DNA of 64,000 nucleotides from Platerodrilus igneus. Its lineage: Eukaryota > Arthropoda > Insecta > Coleoptera > Lycidae. The notes under the pieces are model-generated. The model saw only the letters and a program-made list of their open reading frames with translations. It was not told where the DNA came from and did no database searches. Below are positions 1 through 9,047 of the stretch, one piece after another. Position 1 is the first letter of the stretch; every line of letters begins with the position of its first letter. The position numbers and the translations under genes are program-made. The stretch is from NCBI GenBank assembly GCA_036346225.1, contig JARFIW010000905.1, positions 1,811,501 through 1,875,500 on the forward strand, in the 5' to 3' direction.

Positions 1-2
1 AC

Positions 3-173
3 GTTGTAACTGATACGCTTGCACTAGGTTGTCCTAAGCTATTGAAATTAAAAATCAACAATCGTTTAATATATAACATCCATTGTTGTAGACACAGCAA
101 CAATAATCTGCAATGTGCAAAACAAAATACCTTGTTATTAAAAGAATGGTTTGATAATAATAAAAAACAATAG
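3..173 (+). CDS. 3' end of an unidentified ORF cut by the window edge
   Basis: An open frame runs from the first bases of the window to a TAG at 171-173 (56 codons). It is rich in Leu, Lys, Asn and Cys and has a basic tail. It converges on the minus-strand integrase. By position it should be the last exon or tail of another Polinton gene; the packaging ATPase is one candidate, but I see no motif that proves this. Confidence 0.35.
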   Translation, partial: VVTDTLALGCPKLLKLKINNRLIYNIHCCRHSNNNLQCAKQNTLLLKEWFDNNKKQ

Positions 174-254
174 AAAGATTGTGTCTGTATTATTTATTTT
201 AATATAATTTTACAATGTTAGCCTTATTAACTATTATTATTATAACAACTTCTA

Positions 255-1192
255 TCAAACATTATTTTTATCGATCCAGCTATTGTGTACGTTAGAGAAG
301 CCTAACCATTTTACAAAGACTTTATTTCCACTCTTTCTTAGGACTTTTTCTACCAGGTAAATTCCTGGATGTTTAACCTTTTGCAACTCCATTTCATAAA
401 ATGCACCTTTGATTTCTTTCTCGTCTTGATCTTCTAATATATATGTTGTCGGATTGGTTACGTTTACCTTTTTAATCTTAAAAATTTCATTTGACCAGTT
501 TGGCGCGTAACCTTTCGTAAATGCTTCCCTGTGTTTACTAATCCTCACACTGTCTTTAATTGAATATTTTGGTATTTTGGTTGCAAGTTTGATGTGGGTA
601 AATGATGATTTAAGAATAGTTTTTTCATTTGATTTATCAACTTTTACAGGTTTGACTCCAATAGTACTGTGAACTGTATTGTTGTATTGTTTCACAATAT
701 CGCTTAAATTTTTTATCCAATTGTAAGAACCGTTCAGGTTAAACAAGCGCCACATTTTTCCCTTTAAAGTTCTAATTACACGTTCCACAATGCATGCTTT
801 CTTTGTAGAAAAAACACTATAATGGTTTATGCCATATGTCTGTATTAAGGATTGAAAGTGTTTGTTATAATATTCTTTACCAAAATCAGACTGCAAACTT
901 CTTGATGGATTTTAAATTTATTTAAAATTGTTTTCATTGCAGCAGTAACATCAATACCCGTTTTACTTTTAAGTGGTACAGCTCATATGTATTTGGAGAA
1001 ACAATCAATAACTACTAAAATGTATTTAAATCCTTTGTTTGTTTGCGAATATGATAGCATTTCAATCAAATCGGTTTGAAGAAGGTCATTTAAACCTTTT
1101 ACTATCACTTTGCATCTCTTGAAATTTATTCTTGCTGGTTTATGAAGTTCATTTACTATATCCTCTTTCACTTTTGATTGAGCAAGTATCAT
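255..1192 (-). pseudogene. Polinton integrase (DDE, with C-terminal chromodomain), broken
   Basis: Retroviral-type integrase that would insert the element's DNA. The ATG at 1190-1192 is followed by a stretch containing NELHKPAR, typical of the Polinton integrase N-terminus, and then the first catalytic Asp in QTDLIEM. The second catalytic Asp is in QSDFGKEYYN and the Glu in CIVERVIRTLKGKMW. The C-terminus is a chromodomain (YLVEKVLR ... VKWLGF ... SWID). Length is about 312 codons, normal for the family. It is broken by an in-frame TGA near 980 (a Trp position in relatives) and by a frameshift near 895-900, just upstream of the second Asp. All three catalytic residues are therefore still encoded, but not in one frame. 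Neighbours: the unidentified ORF 1242-1655 lies upstream on the same strand. Confidence 0.88.
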
Positions 1193-1241
1193 AATACTTT
1201 TTTTCTAATTAGGATTTATTAAATACAATTAATAAATACTT

Positions 1242-1655
1242 TTATGTTTGAATGTCGAGGGCTCCACTTGCTTTGAAAGGAACTTTTAATATAAAATCAA
1301 GAAACATTGTGGTATTGTTTATGATAGCACCGCTGTCACGAAAGCTTATTACATCCATACGTTTAAGCAAAAATCCTTGCAACTGTGCAATTACATAACT
1401 TTTTTCATTTATAAGAATTTCAATGTCTTGCGGGTATTTTTTAATATTCTCAATGACTGCTTCCTCATAAGGATATTCATAATTATGTTTAATGTTGAAA
1501 ATAAGAAATGTCTTGCAACTGTCGAGGAATGTACTAGAGTAAAACGTTGCTACTACCGTGTAATGTAGCATTTGTAACTTATACTCAATCAAGGTTTCAA
1601 AATCTTCATTTTTGTTTTCATATTCCTGTTCAGTTATATCTATTTTACGGTGCAA
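1242..1655 (-). CDS. Unidentified Polinton ORF, 5' end cut by Penelope insertion
   Basis: An open frame of 137 codons on the same strand as the integrase and 50 bp upstream of it. I do not recognise the family. The N-terminal half has an acidic Glu/Asn-rich stretch; the C-terminal third has alternating hydrophobic residues (VIAQLQGFLLKRMDVISF) suggesting beta structure. There is no ATG: the first possible start is TTG, and the frame stays open further upstream into the 23-bp inverted repeat at 1651-1673. The true 5' part was probably removed or displaced when the Penelope-like element inserted. It could be a minor virion protein, but nothing in the sequence proves that. Confidence 0.45.
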   Translation of the reverse strand: MHRKIDITEQEYENKNEDFETLIEYKLQMLHYTVVATFYSSTFLDSCKTFLIFNIKHNYEYPYEEAVIENIKKYPQDIEILINEKSYVIAQLQGFLLKRMDVISFRDSGAIINNTTMFLDFILKVPFKASGALDIQT

Positions 1656-1728
1656 GTTTTGTTGTAAGGTTGGCCCAACTTTTGAGACTGATAGCAGCTA
1701 TGTTACCAACCTTACAACAAAACTTGCA
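1651..1728. repeat. Perfect 23-bp inverted repeat at the Polinton/Penelope junction
   Basis: 1651-1673 and 1706-1728 are exact reverse complements (arm TGCAAGTTTTGTTGTAAGG plus TTGG), separated by 32 bp. The left arm lies in the open frame of the Polinton ORF; the right arm lies just before recognisable Penelope coding sequence. This suggests an inverted duplication of target sequence made at insertion. Confidence 0.85.
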
Positions 1729-2189
1729 TCTATGAGAAATCGACGAATATTCCTATTAGCATGTCGATCTAACAATTTGTATCCTTTACATATAGTACAA
1801 AATTTAAAATGTTGTGAAAATCTATTAATCACCAATTTAAGAAAAATAAGAAATACAGTTTCTAGGTTTAACGAAAATATAAAAAGAAAAATACTAAATT
1901 TTGAAATTTTAATCACTCATGATGATCTAAATAGTTTAGAAATACAATTAAGAAAAATAAAAGTGGACGTTGCTTTTCTTCCAAAAGATGTTATTCTGGA
2001 ATTCTCCAAGAGAATGTTAATACATTATAATAAGACTTTCCACAAAATCAAAATCTCGAATCAAAGAAAGTTACAAAACTAAAGGAGTTAGATAAGAATA
2101 ATATCAAAATACAAGATTCATGGTTTAAAAATCTGTCAAACGTTGACATACCGAATGACATAAAACATTTTTTAGCATTAGGTCCTAAA

Positions 2190-2852
2190 TAAAATTAAAT
2201 AAAAACCCTTAACCACAAAAAATATTTAAATTACTAGATACGTATTTCGACCACTATGTGGTCATCATCAGTAGGAAAAAAAAATTAGCTGTATAATTTA
2301 CTATATTGTTGCTTTAAACACTATCGAGGATATTCTCCTCACCCGCAGGCTGGTGTTCTCAACAACAAACAAGTGAATTGTGACATTATAACTTAAATCT
2401 ACCTAATTTATACTAATTCTAAATCTACTGAAGCGGAACCAGTTTAATCTTGCTTTCTCAATGGTTGTTGACCAATAGGGAAAGCAAAGCAGATGACTCT
2501 ATTGGCCCTGTTTAAGAGGGTTCCCTCTTAAACACCGATAAAGGCCAATAGAGTCATCTGCTTTGACTTTCCTATTGGTACAACCAATGAGAAAGCAAGA
2601 TTAAACTGGTTCCTCTGTACAGTAATTTAGAATTATATAAATTAGGTATTTGTTATAATGTCCACTGTTTGTTGTTGAGAATCAAACCCGCGGAAGGAAA
2701 TATCCTCGATAGTGTTGGCAACAATAAGCTATAAATGAATAAATAATTATTTTGATGACCACAAATGGTCAAATACTTCTAGTAATTTAAATATTTTTGA
2801 TTAAAGTTTTATTTAATTTTATTTAAATCGTGCCACAGTGTTCTTATAGATT
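2190..2852. mobile_element. Foldback element with inverted hammerhead-like motifs, inserted in the PLE
   Basis: The flanks carry a 12-bp direct repeat ATTAGGTCCTAA (2178-2189 and 2853-2864), which is split target sequence of the PLE reading frame (LGPK). The insert is a long imperfect palindrome: the blocks around 2440-2520 and 2525-2620 are inverted copies, as are 2325-2345/2696-2720 and the outer arms. The outer arms contain a hammerhead-like motif on the minus strand (2232-2276) and a decayed mirror copy on the plus strand (about 2750-2795). A further ~30 bp between the right arm and the target repeat is not part of the palindrome. No ORF. Probably a non-autonomous element mobilised by another element; which one is not clear. 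Confidence 0.75.
2232..2276 (-). ncRNA. Hammerhead ribozyme-like motif
   Basis: Read on the minus strand: CUGAUGA core, one extra U, a six-base-pair stem II (GACCAC/GUGGUC, loop AUA), GAAA, a short self-complementary stem III (UACGUA), then UC followed by UAG that can pair with CUA just before the core. This matches the minimal type I hammerheads known from Penelope-like elements and retrozymes, except for the unpaired U between core and stem II. Confidence 0.6.
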
Positions 2853-5072
2853 ATTAGGTCCTAATTCAGTATACCTCCGACAACCAATAATATTAACATA
2901 CCAAAATTACTCGCTGATGTGGAAGCAATAGCAGCATCAGTTACAAATGAAGAAAATAAAAAAAATATACTTTTAGCACGCACTAAAAACATTATAACTA
3001 ACTTTCTTCATAATAATTAAAAATATAATTCTGATATACAACAACTTTTCCAAAAAACATTAACATATATGCAAAAAAATAAAGATTTAATCTTAATTCA
3101 ATCTGACAAAGGCAATGTAACAGTTTTATTAAAAAAAACTGATTACATAAAATTATCCAATTCCATCATTACTAACAAAAAATATTACACTCCCTTAGAC
3201 AAAGACCCCACAAGTACCATTCAACAAAAATCCAACAAAATAATATCAGATTTAAAAAAATCTAATAATATAACCCCCGAAGAAACAAAAAAATTAACAA
3301 TTTACAATGCTACTGCTCCCAAATTTTACGGACTTCCTAAAATACACAAACCCACACTCACACTTAGACCAATAATATCATCAATTTCAGCTCCCAATTT
3401 CAAAATTGCAGAAATGATAACCAACATACTTACTAATGCATATAACACAGACAACATTTATTATGTCAGAGATTCTTTTCAGTTTGCGACTTTTATAAAC
3501 GAATACCAACTTCCAACAGGTTATGTGTTGATTAGTTTAAATGCTATTTCTCTCTTCAATAACATTCCTTTTACACTTGTAAAAGATAGTATAGAAAACC
3601 ATTGGGAAACAATTAAATCTCACTGCAAACTAAGTTATAACAAATTTATTAATCTAGTATAATTTATCTTTAACACAACATACTTTACTTATAACAATAC
3701 CTTCTACAAACAAACAATAGGCACTCCCATGGGATCTACGATATCTCCTATAATTGCACAATACGTTATGGATGACCTATTCAATACATGTATTCCTAAA
3801 CTAAATTTCCAATTTCTATTTTTCAAGAAATATGTTGATGACTTAATTTGCAGTATTCCTGAAGGAAGAAGTGACGAAGTACTTCAACTATTCAACGCAT
3901 ACAACACAGATATACAATTTACTATTGAAACAGAAACCAACAAAAGTATTCCTTTTTTAGATATGCTAATTACTAGAACAGAAAACAACATCCTTATTAC
4001 TAGTTGGTATCGAAAACCAATGTCTTCTGGAAGATTTTTAAATTTTCATTCCTATCATCCATTGAAAACCAAAATTAACCTAGTACTAGGAATGAAAAAT
4101 AGAATTGAACTAATATCACACCCTACACAAAAAACTATAACTTAAACCAATTAAAAAACATACTTATACAAAATTCATACCCTCCAGGATTAATAAATAA
4201 ATTATTATTCAATAATTCTTCGAAATCAAAATATACAACAAACAATACAACAATAAAAAACAACAATAGTAATAACAATTCCATAACACAACCTTTATTT
4301 TACACACTTCCATACATACAAAACATCACAAATAAAATTTCTAACATATTTAAAGAATTTAAAAATGTAAAAATTTCCAATAAAACTATACTCACTATAA
4401 ATAAGATATTTTCTAAAGTAAAAGATAACACTCAAAAACTACAGGAGTCTGGTTTAGTTTATGAAATACCTTGTCAGAATTGTCAAACCTGTTATGTTGG
4501 ACAAACAGCAAGATGGCTTTCAGCCAGAATAATTTCACACAAAAGTGATTGTAAGAGGAAAATTAACTCTTGTGCTCTTACCACTCATGTAATTGAAGCA
4601 GGACATTCCATGAACTATACAGACATTAAAATTATTTTCAGAGAACCAAATTATCACAAACGTTTATTTTTAGAAATGATTGCAATATCAATAAATGCCA
4701 ACACACTAAACAAGAAAACAGATACACAAAATTTGAACAATATTTATTCTTATCTAATATCCCTTATTAAAAGTAATAATCATTCACTTTAATTTTTCAA
4801 AAATTAGTTTAAATTTATTTATAATTTTAATTTTAATTTGATACATATTTATAAACACATTGTGATATGTAAATTTTCCTACACAAACTAATTATTTTTA
4901 AATAGTCAGTAACTGTTAATACATGTCAATGTCTTTCAAAATTTCATACTCTGTACATTTTAAAAAAATTTTTTTCGATATCCTTAGTTATATGTATATA
5001 TAAAACTCATAACCGTAAGTAATGTTAAACTACTATTCCAACAATTAATTTTATATATATATATATATTAGA

Positions 5073-5112
5073 TTCCTGACGAAGATAATAAATTTATCGA
5101 AAGCTTGAATGA
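5073..5112 (+). ncRNA. Hammerhead-like motif at the PLE 3' end
   Basis: CUGACGA (5076-5082), one extra A, stem II GAUAA/UUAUC with loop UAAAU, then GAAA (5099-5102). Stem III and the cleavage site are not convincing. The position, after the GIY-YIG ORF, fits the hammerheads described in Penelope-like elements. Confidence 0.4.
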
Positions 5113-5172
5113 TTGAAAGAGTATTTTATTAATCCATCAAATTTGACTGCTTTCCCCAATAATAAAACAAAT

Positions 5173-5175
<3 letters not shown>

Positions 5176-5210
<35 letters not shown>
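5176..5210. repeat. (TA)n microsatellite
   Basis: Uninterrupted TA dinucleotides. A shorter run sits at 5052-5069. They lie at the presumed right edge of the PLE. Confidence 0.95.
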
Positions 5211-5212
<2 letters not shown>

Positions 5213-5222
5213 AAACGGCGAG

Positions 5223-5260
5223 TATATAAAGAATCATTAATTCACAATAATTTATTTACT
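5223..5260 (+). promoter_or_regulatory. TATA box and start region of the PLA2 gene
   Basis: TATATAAAG begins at about 5223, some 65 bp before the ATG at 5290. A transcription start about 30 bp downstream would give a short leader. This is a motif-based prediction. Confidence 0.45.
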
Positions 5261-5289
5261 GCACAGCTTGAGAGGACAGTTGTCCGCTA

Positions 5290-6127
5290 ATGATTATCTA
5301 TAATAATTCTAAAACTACTGGGAACGGACTGTTAAATACTGTAATTAACAATTTACCATTTGAAGCGCATATTTCGGGTTACAAATTTTGCGGTCCGGGT
5401 ACAAAACTAATCAAACGGTTAGCTCGGGGAGACAAGGGAATAAACAAGTTAGACGAAGCTTGTAAGGTGCACGATATTGCATACTCCAAAGAAAAGGATC
5501 TATCTAAACGCCATCAAGCAGATTTGAAGTTAGCTCAGTTAGCTACAGAAAAACTAAATTCTGGTGACTCGTCTTTAGGTGAGAAAGCTGCAGCATTTGG
5601 AGTAGCTACCGCAATGAAAGCTAAAGTAAAACTTGGTGTGGGTGCCTGTGCATCACTGAGAACAAAAAAATATCAATAAAATAAGAAAACTGATAAAGAA
5701 ACGTAAAATAAGAAGTACGCTAGGTATTAAAAGTATTATTAAACAAGCACGTACAGCTTTAAAAAGGGCTAAAGGATCTAATATTATGGATGCAATCAAC
5801 ATAGCAATTAAGGCCGGCAATACAGCAAAACAAAAGAAGCATATTAAATCAGCTCGTATTATATCAATTCCTAAAACAGGGGGTTTTCTAACACTAATAC
5901 CAATTTTTGCAGGCCTAAGCGCCCTTGGTACTCTTACTGGAGGTGCAGCTGCTGTTGCAAAAGCAGTTTCAGATACTAAAATAGCTAAGGAACAACTAGC
6001 GGAAAAACAACATCGTAACAAGGCAATGGAGGACGTTGCAGTCGGAAACGGCATGTACATCAAACCTTATAAAAAAGGTTTTGGTCTTTTTTTAGCCCCT
6101 GCAAAACCTCAAAGGAACGCAACTTGA
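5290..6127 (+). pseudogene. Phospholipase A2 / pX-like minor virion protein, one frameshift
   Basis: The N-terminal part (from ATG 5290) is a parvovirus-type PLA2 domain: the calcium loop YKFCGPGTKL and the catalytic helix LDEACKVHDIAYS with the Cys, His and Asp in place. In adintoviruses such a domain is a minor virion protein thought to help cross membranes. A single frameshift at about 5640-5675 leads into a basic segment and then a Gly-rich hydrophobic segment (GGFLTLIPIFAGLSALGTL) followed by a conserved-looking MYIKPYKKGFG tail, the part that resembles adenovirus pX/pVI-like proteins. Together about 279 codons. First gene of the plus-strand virion block, 15 bp ahead of the protease frame. 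The active-site residues are intact; only the reading frame is broken. Confidence 0.8.
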
Positions 6128-6142
6128 TTTTACCTAATTGAG

Positions 6143-6489
6143 CACTAAGCAATGTAGAATTAATAGAGTTTGTTAAGCAATTAGAAGTACCATATTTCTG
6201 TGGAGTGTTCATGAGAAACAATCTTCCCAAGAAAGTTAATTTAGAAGAATGTGGTATAATTAATTTAGATGGAATAGAAGGTTTAGGCACGCATTGGACC
6301 TCTTATAAAAAGTACGGTAGTAACGCTATTTACTATGACAGCTACGGAAACCTGCGACCGCCAACAGAGTTGATAAGTTATTTGAATAGCGGGGGTAAAT
6401 GTAAAATTCTTTATAACTTTAACCAAGAACAATCGTACGGTACTGTGTTTTGCGGACATTTATGCTTACAATTTCTAAGCAGTACATAG
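6143..6489 (+). CDS. Adenain-like cysteine protease
   Basis: Processes virion proteins during maturation in the adenovirus/Polinton lineage. The catalytic set is visible: His in GLGTHWTSY, Asp in IYYDSYG, Gln in YNFNQEQS and Cys in VFCGHLCLQF. The open frame begins after a TGA near 6139 and runs to TAG 6487-6489, about 115 codons, close to the short Polinton proteases. I see no ATG at the expected start; the first ATG (6211) would remove a conserved-looking segment including VPYFCGVF, so the start codon has probably mutated. Penton follows 20 bp later on the same strand. Confidence 0.85.
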
Positions 6490-6508
6490 AACTGCGTATG
6501 AAGTTGTC

Positions 6509-7261
6509 ATGTCGTACACTTTTACTCTAACGGGAAACACTTCAGTTTTAACAAGCAACTTTAATTCGCCTATAAACTTGGATAATGATTCGGAGTACGT
6601 ATTAGGATTAACAAATTTTGAGTCTTATAACACAATTCCAAACATAGGAAAAGGAATAAATAATAAATTTTATTATGGATCTAACGAAGAATTCATAGAA
6701 ATACCTGAAGGTGCTTATGAGATTAGAAAAATTCATAAATTTCTTTAAAAAGCATTAGGTGATAAAAGATGGCGTGGTCGTATGGAACAATCACGAAGCG
6801 CTAGAAAGACACCAGTATATATAGAAATTACAGCTGACAATAATACACTTAAATGTAGTATTAAATGTAGTGAAGATGTGGTTTTTACCAAAAAGGATTC
6901 AATTGGTTCTCTTCTCGATTTCAACCCACGAAAATTGCTAGCATATGCCACACATCAAGCAGACTATGCGATCAACATTTGTAAAGTGAATGCAGTTTTA
7001 ATCGATTGTAATATTGCAAGTGGATCCTATTTAAATAGTAAACCAGCCCATGTAATACATGAATTTTTTCCTCAAGTACCTACAGGTTTTAAAATTGTTG
7101 AGCGCCCACCTACGATTATATATCTACCAATCAGGTCACGTATAATAAATGAAATAATAGTTAAAGTGTTAGATCAAGATGGAAATTTTTTTAATTTCAG
7201 AGGAGAACTGCTAACTGTAAGGTTGCATTTAAAAAAAATCTGCAATGGCCATGGGTATTAA
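6509..7261 (+). pseudogene. Penton-like minor capsid protein (single jelly roll), one stop
   Basis: Forms the vertices of the capsid in Polintons/adintoviruses. ATG 6509 opens with YTFTLTGNTSVLTSNF. The same frame continues after a single TAA at 6746-6748 to the stop at 7259-7261, so 250 codons interrupted once. Family-like blocks: LLDFNPRKLL, HVIHEFFPQVPTGFKIVE, IYLPIRSRIINEIIVKVLDQ and FRGELLTVRLHLK at the C-terminus. Between penton and hexon (7262-7411) a short stretch with a Met-rich start (about 7245-7400) could encode a small protein, but I cannot support it. Confidence 0.82.
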
Positions 7262-7411
7262 GTATAATGCACGCAACATGTCAAGAATTGCTATAAATGC
7301 TGGAAATTTCAAAGCAATCGACACTCGATTGATTGTTTCAAGACCGCTAACAACACAAAACCGGCAGTTTCTACAATCGTTAGGACTGCATTTATTTAAT
7401 TAAAAAGTAGA

Positions 7412-8530
7412 ATGAATAGTGAAATACTGAACGTGCGTGAAAAAGTTTACTTCGACAATGCAATTGTTAATATTGAAAAACATACTCATCAACCTTATGC
7501 TAACACATCTTTAAACAATAATGATGAAATTCGAATCCCTATACAACAACAAGATGTATACACCTTACCATCGAAGAGTATGCTGTACATAGAAGGCAAA
7601 TTAATTAAAACAGAAGTGTTTGGAATCCTGGATTAACGTCTATAATGAAAGGATATGTTTCATATAATAGCAATCAAAGTAAACATTTACAAAACGCTGG
7701 GTGGTTTCCTATGGATGATTCGCAAATAGTTGATGCCAATAGGAATTTTAATGTTGCAATAAACCTTTCAATGGTTCTTGGATTATGCGAAGATTTTAAA
7801 AAAATTATTTTAAACCTCTGCCATGAGTTAGTTTTACTACGTTCTAGTTTTGATACTAATGCTATAATTAATCCTACACCCGATGAAGAAATAAAAGTTG
7901 TTTTAAACAATGTTTTATGGAAAATGCCGCATGTAGCCGTTGATGATACTCAGCGAATTAATTTAATAGAATGCGTTGCACAAAATCAGGATTTGCATAT
8001 TCCGTTTAGAGGATGGGAGTTGCATGAATATCAACTTCTACAAAAATGCAACGTCATACATGGAACATTAAAACAACAACACAATTAGATAAACCAAAAT
8101 TTGTGATTGTTGGTTTCCAAACCAACCGAAAAAATAGATACATGAGCAACTACAGTTGTTTTGATCATTGCTATTTAACCAACATGAAACTATATTTAAA
8201 TTCAGAAATTTTCCCGTACGATAACTTAAATTTGAAGTCGAGATTAAACAGACTGCGTTGTTATATGAGATGTATGCCCAGTTTCAGCAATCATACTACG
8301 AAAAGGAAAATGAGCCACTTTTTAATTCTGAAGATTTACGAAGTATTGCATCATTAGTAGTCATAGAATGTTCTAGACAAAACGAAGCGTTAAAATCTGG
8401 TACTGTCGATATTAGATTAGAATTTGAAACTAGCAGAAACGTTTTGCCAAATACATCTTGTCATTGCCTTATACTTCATGATAAGATAGTCAAATACAAT
8501 CCACTCTCAAACAGCATAAGAATATTATAA
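7412..8530 (+). pseudogene. Hexon-like major capsid protein (double jelly roll), broken and internally deleted
   Basis: Main capsid protein. ATG 7412 is followed by VREKVYFDNAIVNIEKHTHQ and VYTLPSKSMLYIEGKL. At about 7612-7640 the frame breaks and a block that relatives carry between the first beta strands and LTSIMKGYVSY seems to be missing. The frame then runs 7645-8088 (NAGWFP, WKMPHVAVDD, IPFRGWELHEYQLLQ), shifts near 8050 (DKPKFVIVGFQTNRKNR, LTNMKLYLNSEIFPYDNLNL), and shifts again near 8250 (LYEMYAQFQQSYY ... VDIRLEFETSRNVLP). The stop is at 8528-8530. The total is shorter than usual, consistent with the deletion. Confidence 0.82.
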
Positions 8531-9047
8531 TTACTTTATTATTACTATACCTTTACAAATTATGAAAAAAAGAAAAAAACAATAAATCATTTAGCAATCA
8601 CAGTCTATTAATTATTATTTTACATGTTTTTTTTAAAATATCAAATGTTTGATTGTTAATGGGTTATAATAATAATTTTTGCTTAAATATTTTTTACATG
8701 TTGGAATTATTAAGTGATTTAGTAAACAGTCATAAACATTGTCAAATTTAAATAAAAGTTTTGTTATACATTTCTCAAATAAACTAACTGGTATGTTATT
8801 AACAAACTGGATTTTTTTTAACAGAACGGTTACTACTACTATTTTTTTTCTCTACAATACATTTATACTAATATATAGCTCTCGGACAGATTGAAAGGTA
8901 TCCTATTTTTAGACACATCCAAAAAAGAAAAACGGTGTACTTGTGCAGGTATAAACATAACACTGAAGTTTTTATAACTAAAAAAATATTATATGTTAAT
9001 CGGGATAAAATAAATTGCATTCTTTATTTGAGCCAGTGGTTGAAGCT
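8531..9047. other. AT-rich gap between convergent hexon and polymerase genes
   Basis: No ORF. It separates the ends of two converging genes and holds several AATAAA-like signals (for example near 8580), as expected for shared 3' ends. Confidence 0.6.

Larger units (their letters stand above)
1700..4792 (+). pseudogene. Penelope reverse transcriptase with GIY-YIG endonuclease, broken
   Basis: Order of domains: N-terminal region with NRRIFLLACRSNNLYP, then (after the insertion) the RT start QSDKGNVTVLL, the fingers block APKFYGLPKIHKP and LRPIISSISAPN, motif A as LISLNAISLFNNIP, motif B GTPMGSTISPIIAQ, motif C KYVDDLICS, and the endonuclease with YEIPCQNCQTCYVGQTARW and an ISHKSDC ... HVIEAGH block. 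Motif A normally has Asp where this copy has Asn (codon 3540-3542), so a catalytic metal ligand is lost. Breaks: frameshift near 2050, foldback insertion at 2190, stop near 3018, stop at 3660-3662, frameshift near 4135. The final stop is at 4790-4792. Apart from these breaks the element is collinear, so it decayed in place. Not functional. Confidence 0.88.
1690..5150 (+). mobile_element. Penelope-like element (PLE) inserted in the Polinton
   Basis: A nearly complete PLE: N-terminal region, Penelope-type reverse transcriptase, linker and GIY-YIG endonuclease, followed by an AT-rich 3' region with a hammerhead-like motif at 5073-5112 and flanked by (TA)n runs. It separates the Polinton ORF at 1242-1655 from the PLA2 gene at 5290. 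It is itself interrupted by the foldback element 2190-2852. Exact ends are not defined; the left junction is at or just after the inverted repeat 1651-1728. Confidence 0.85.
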
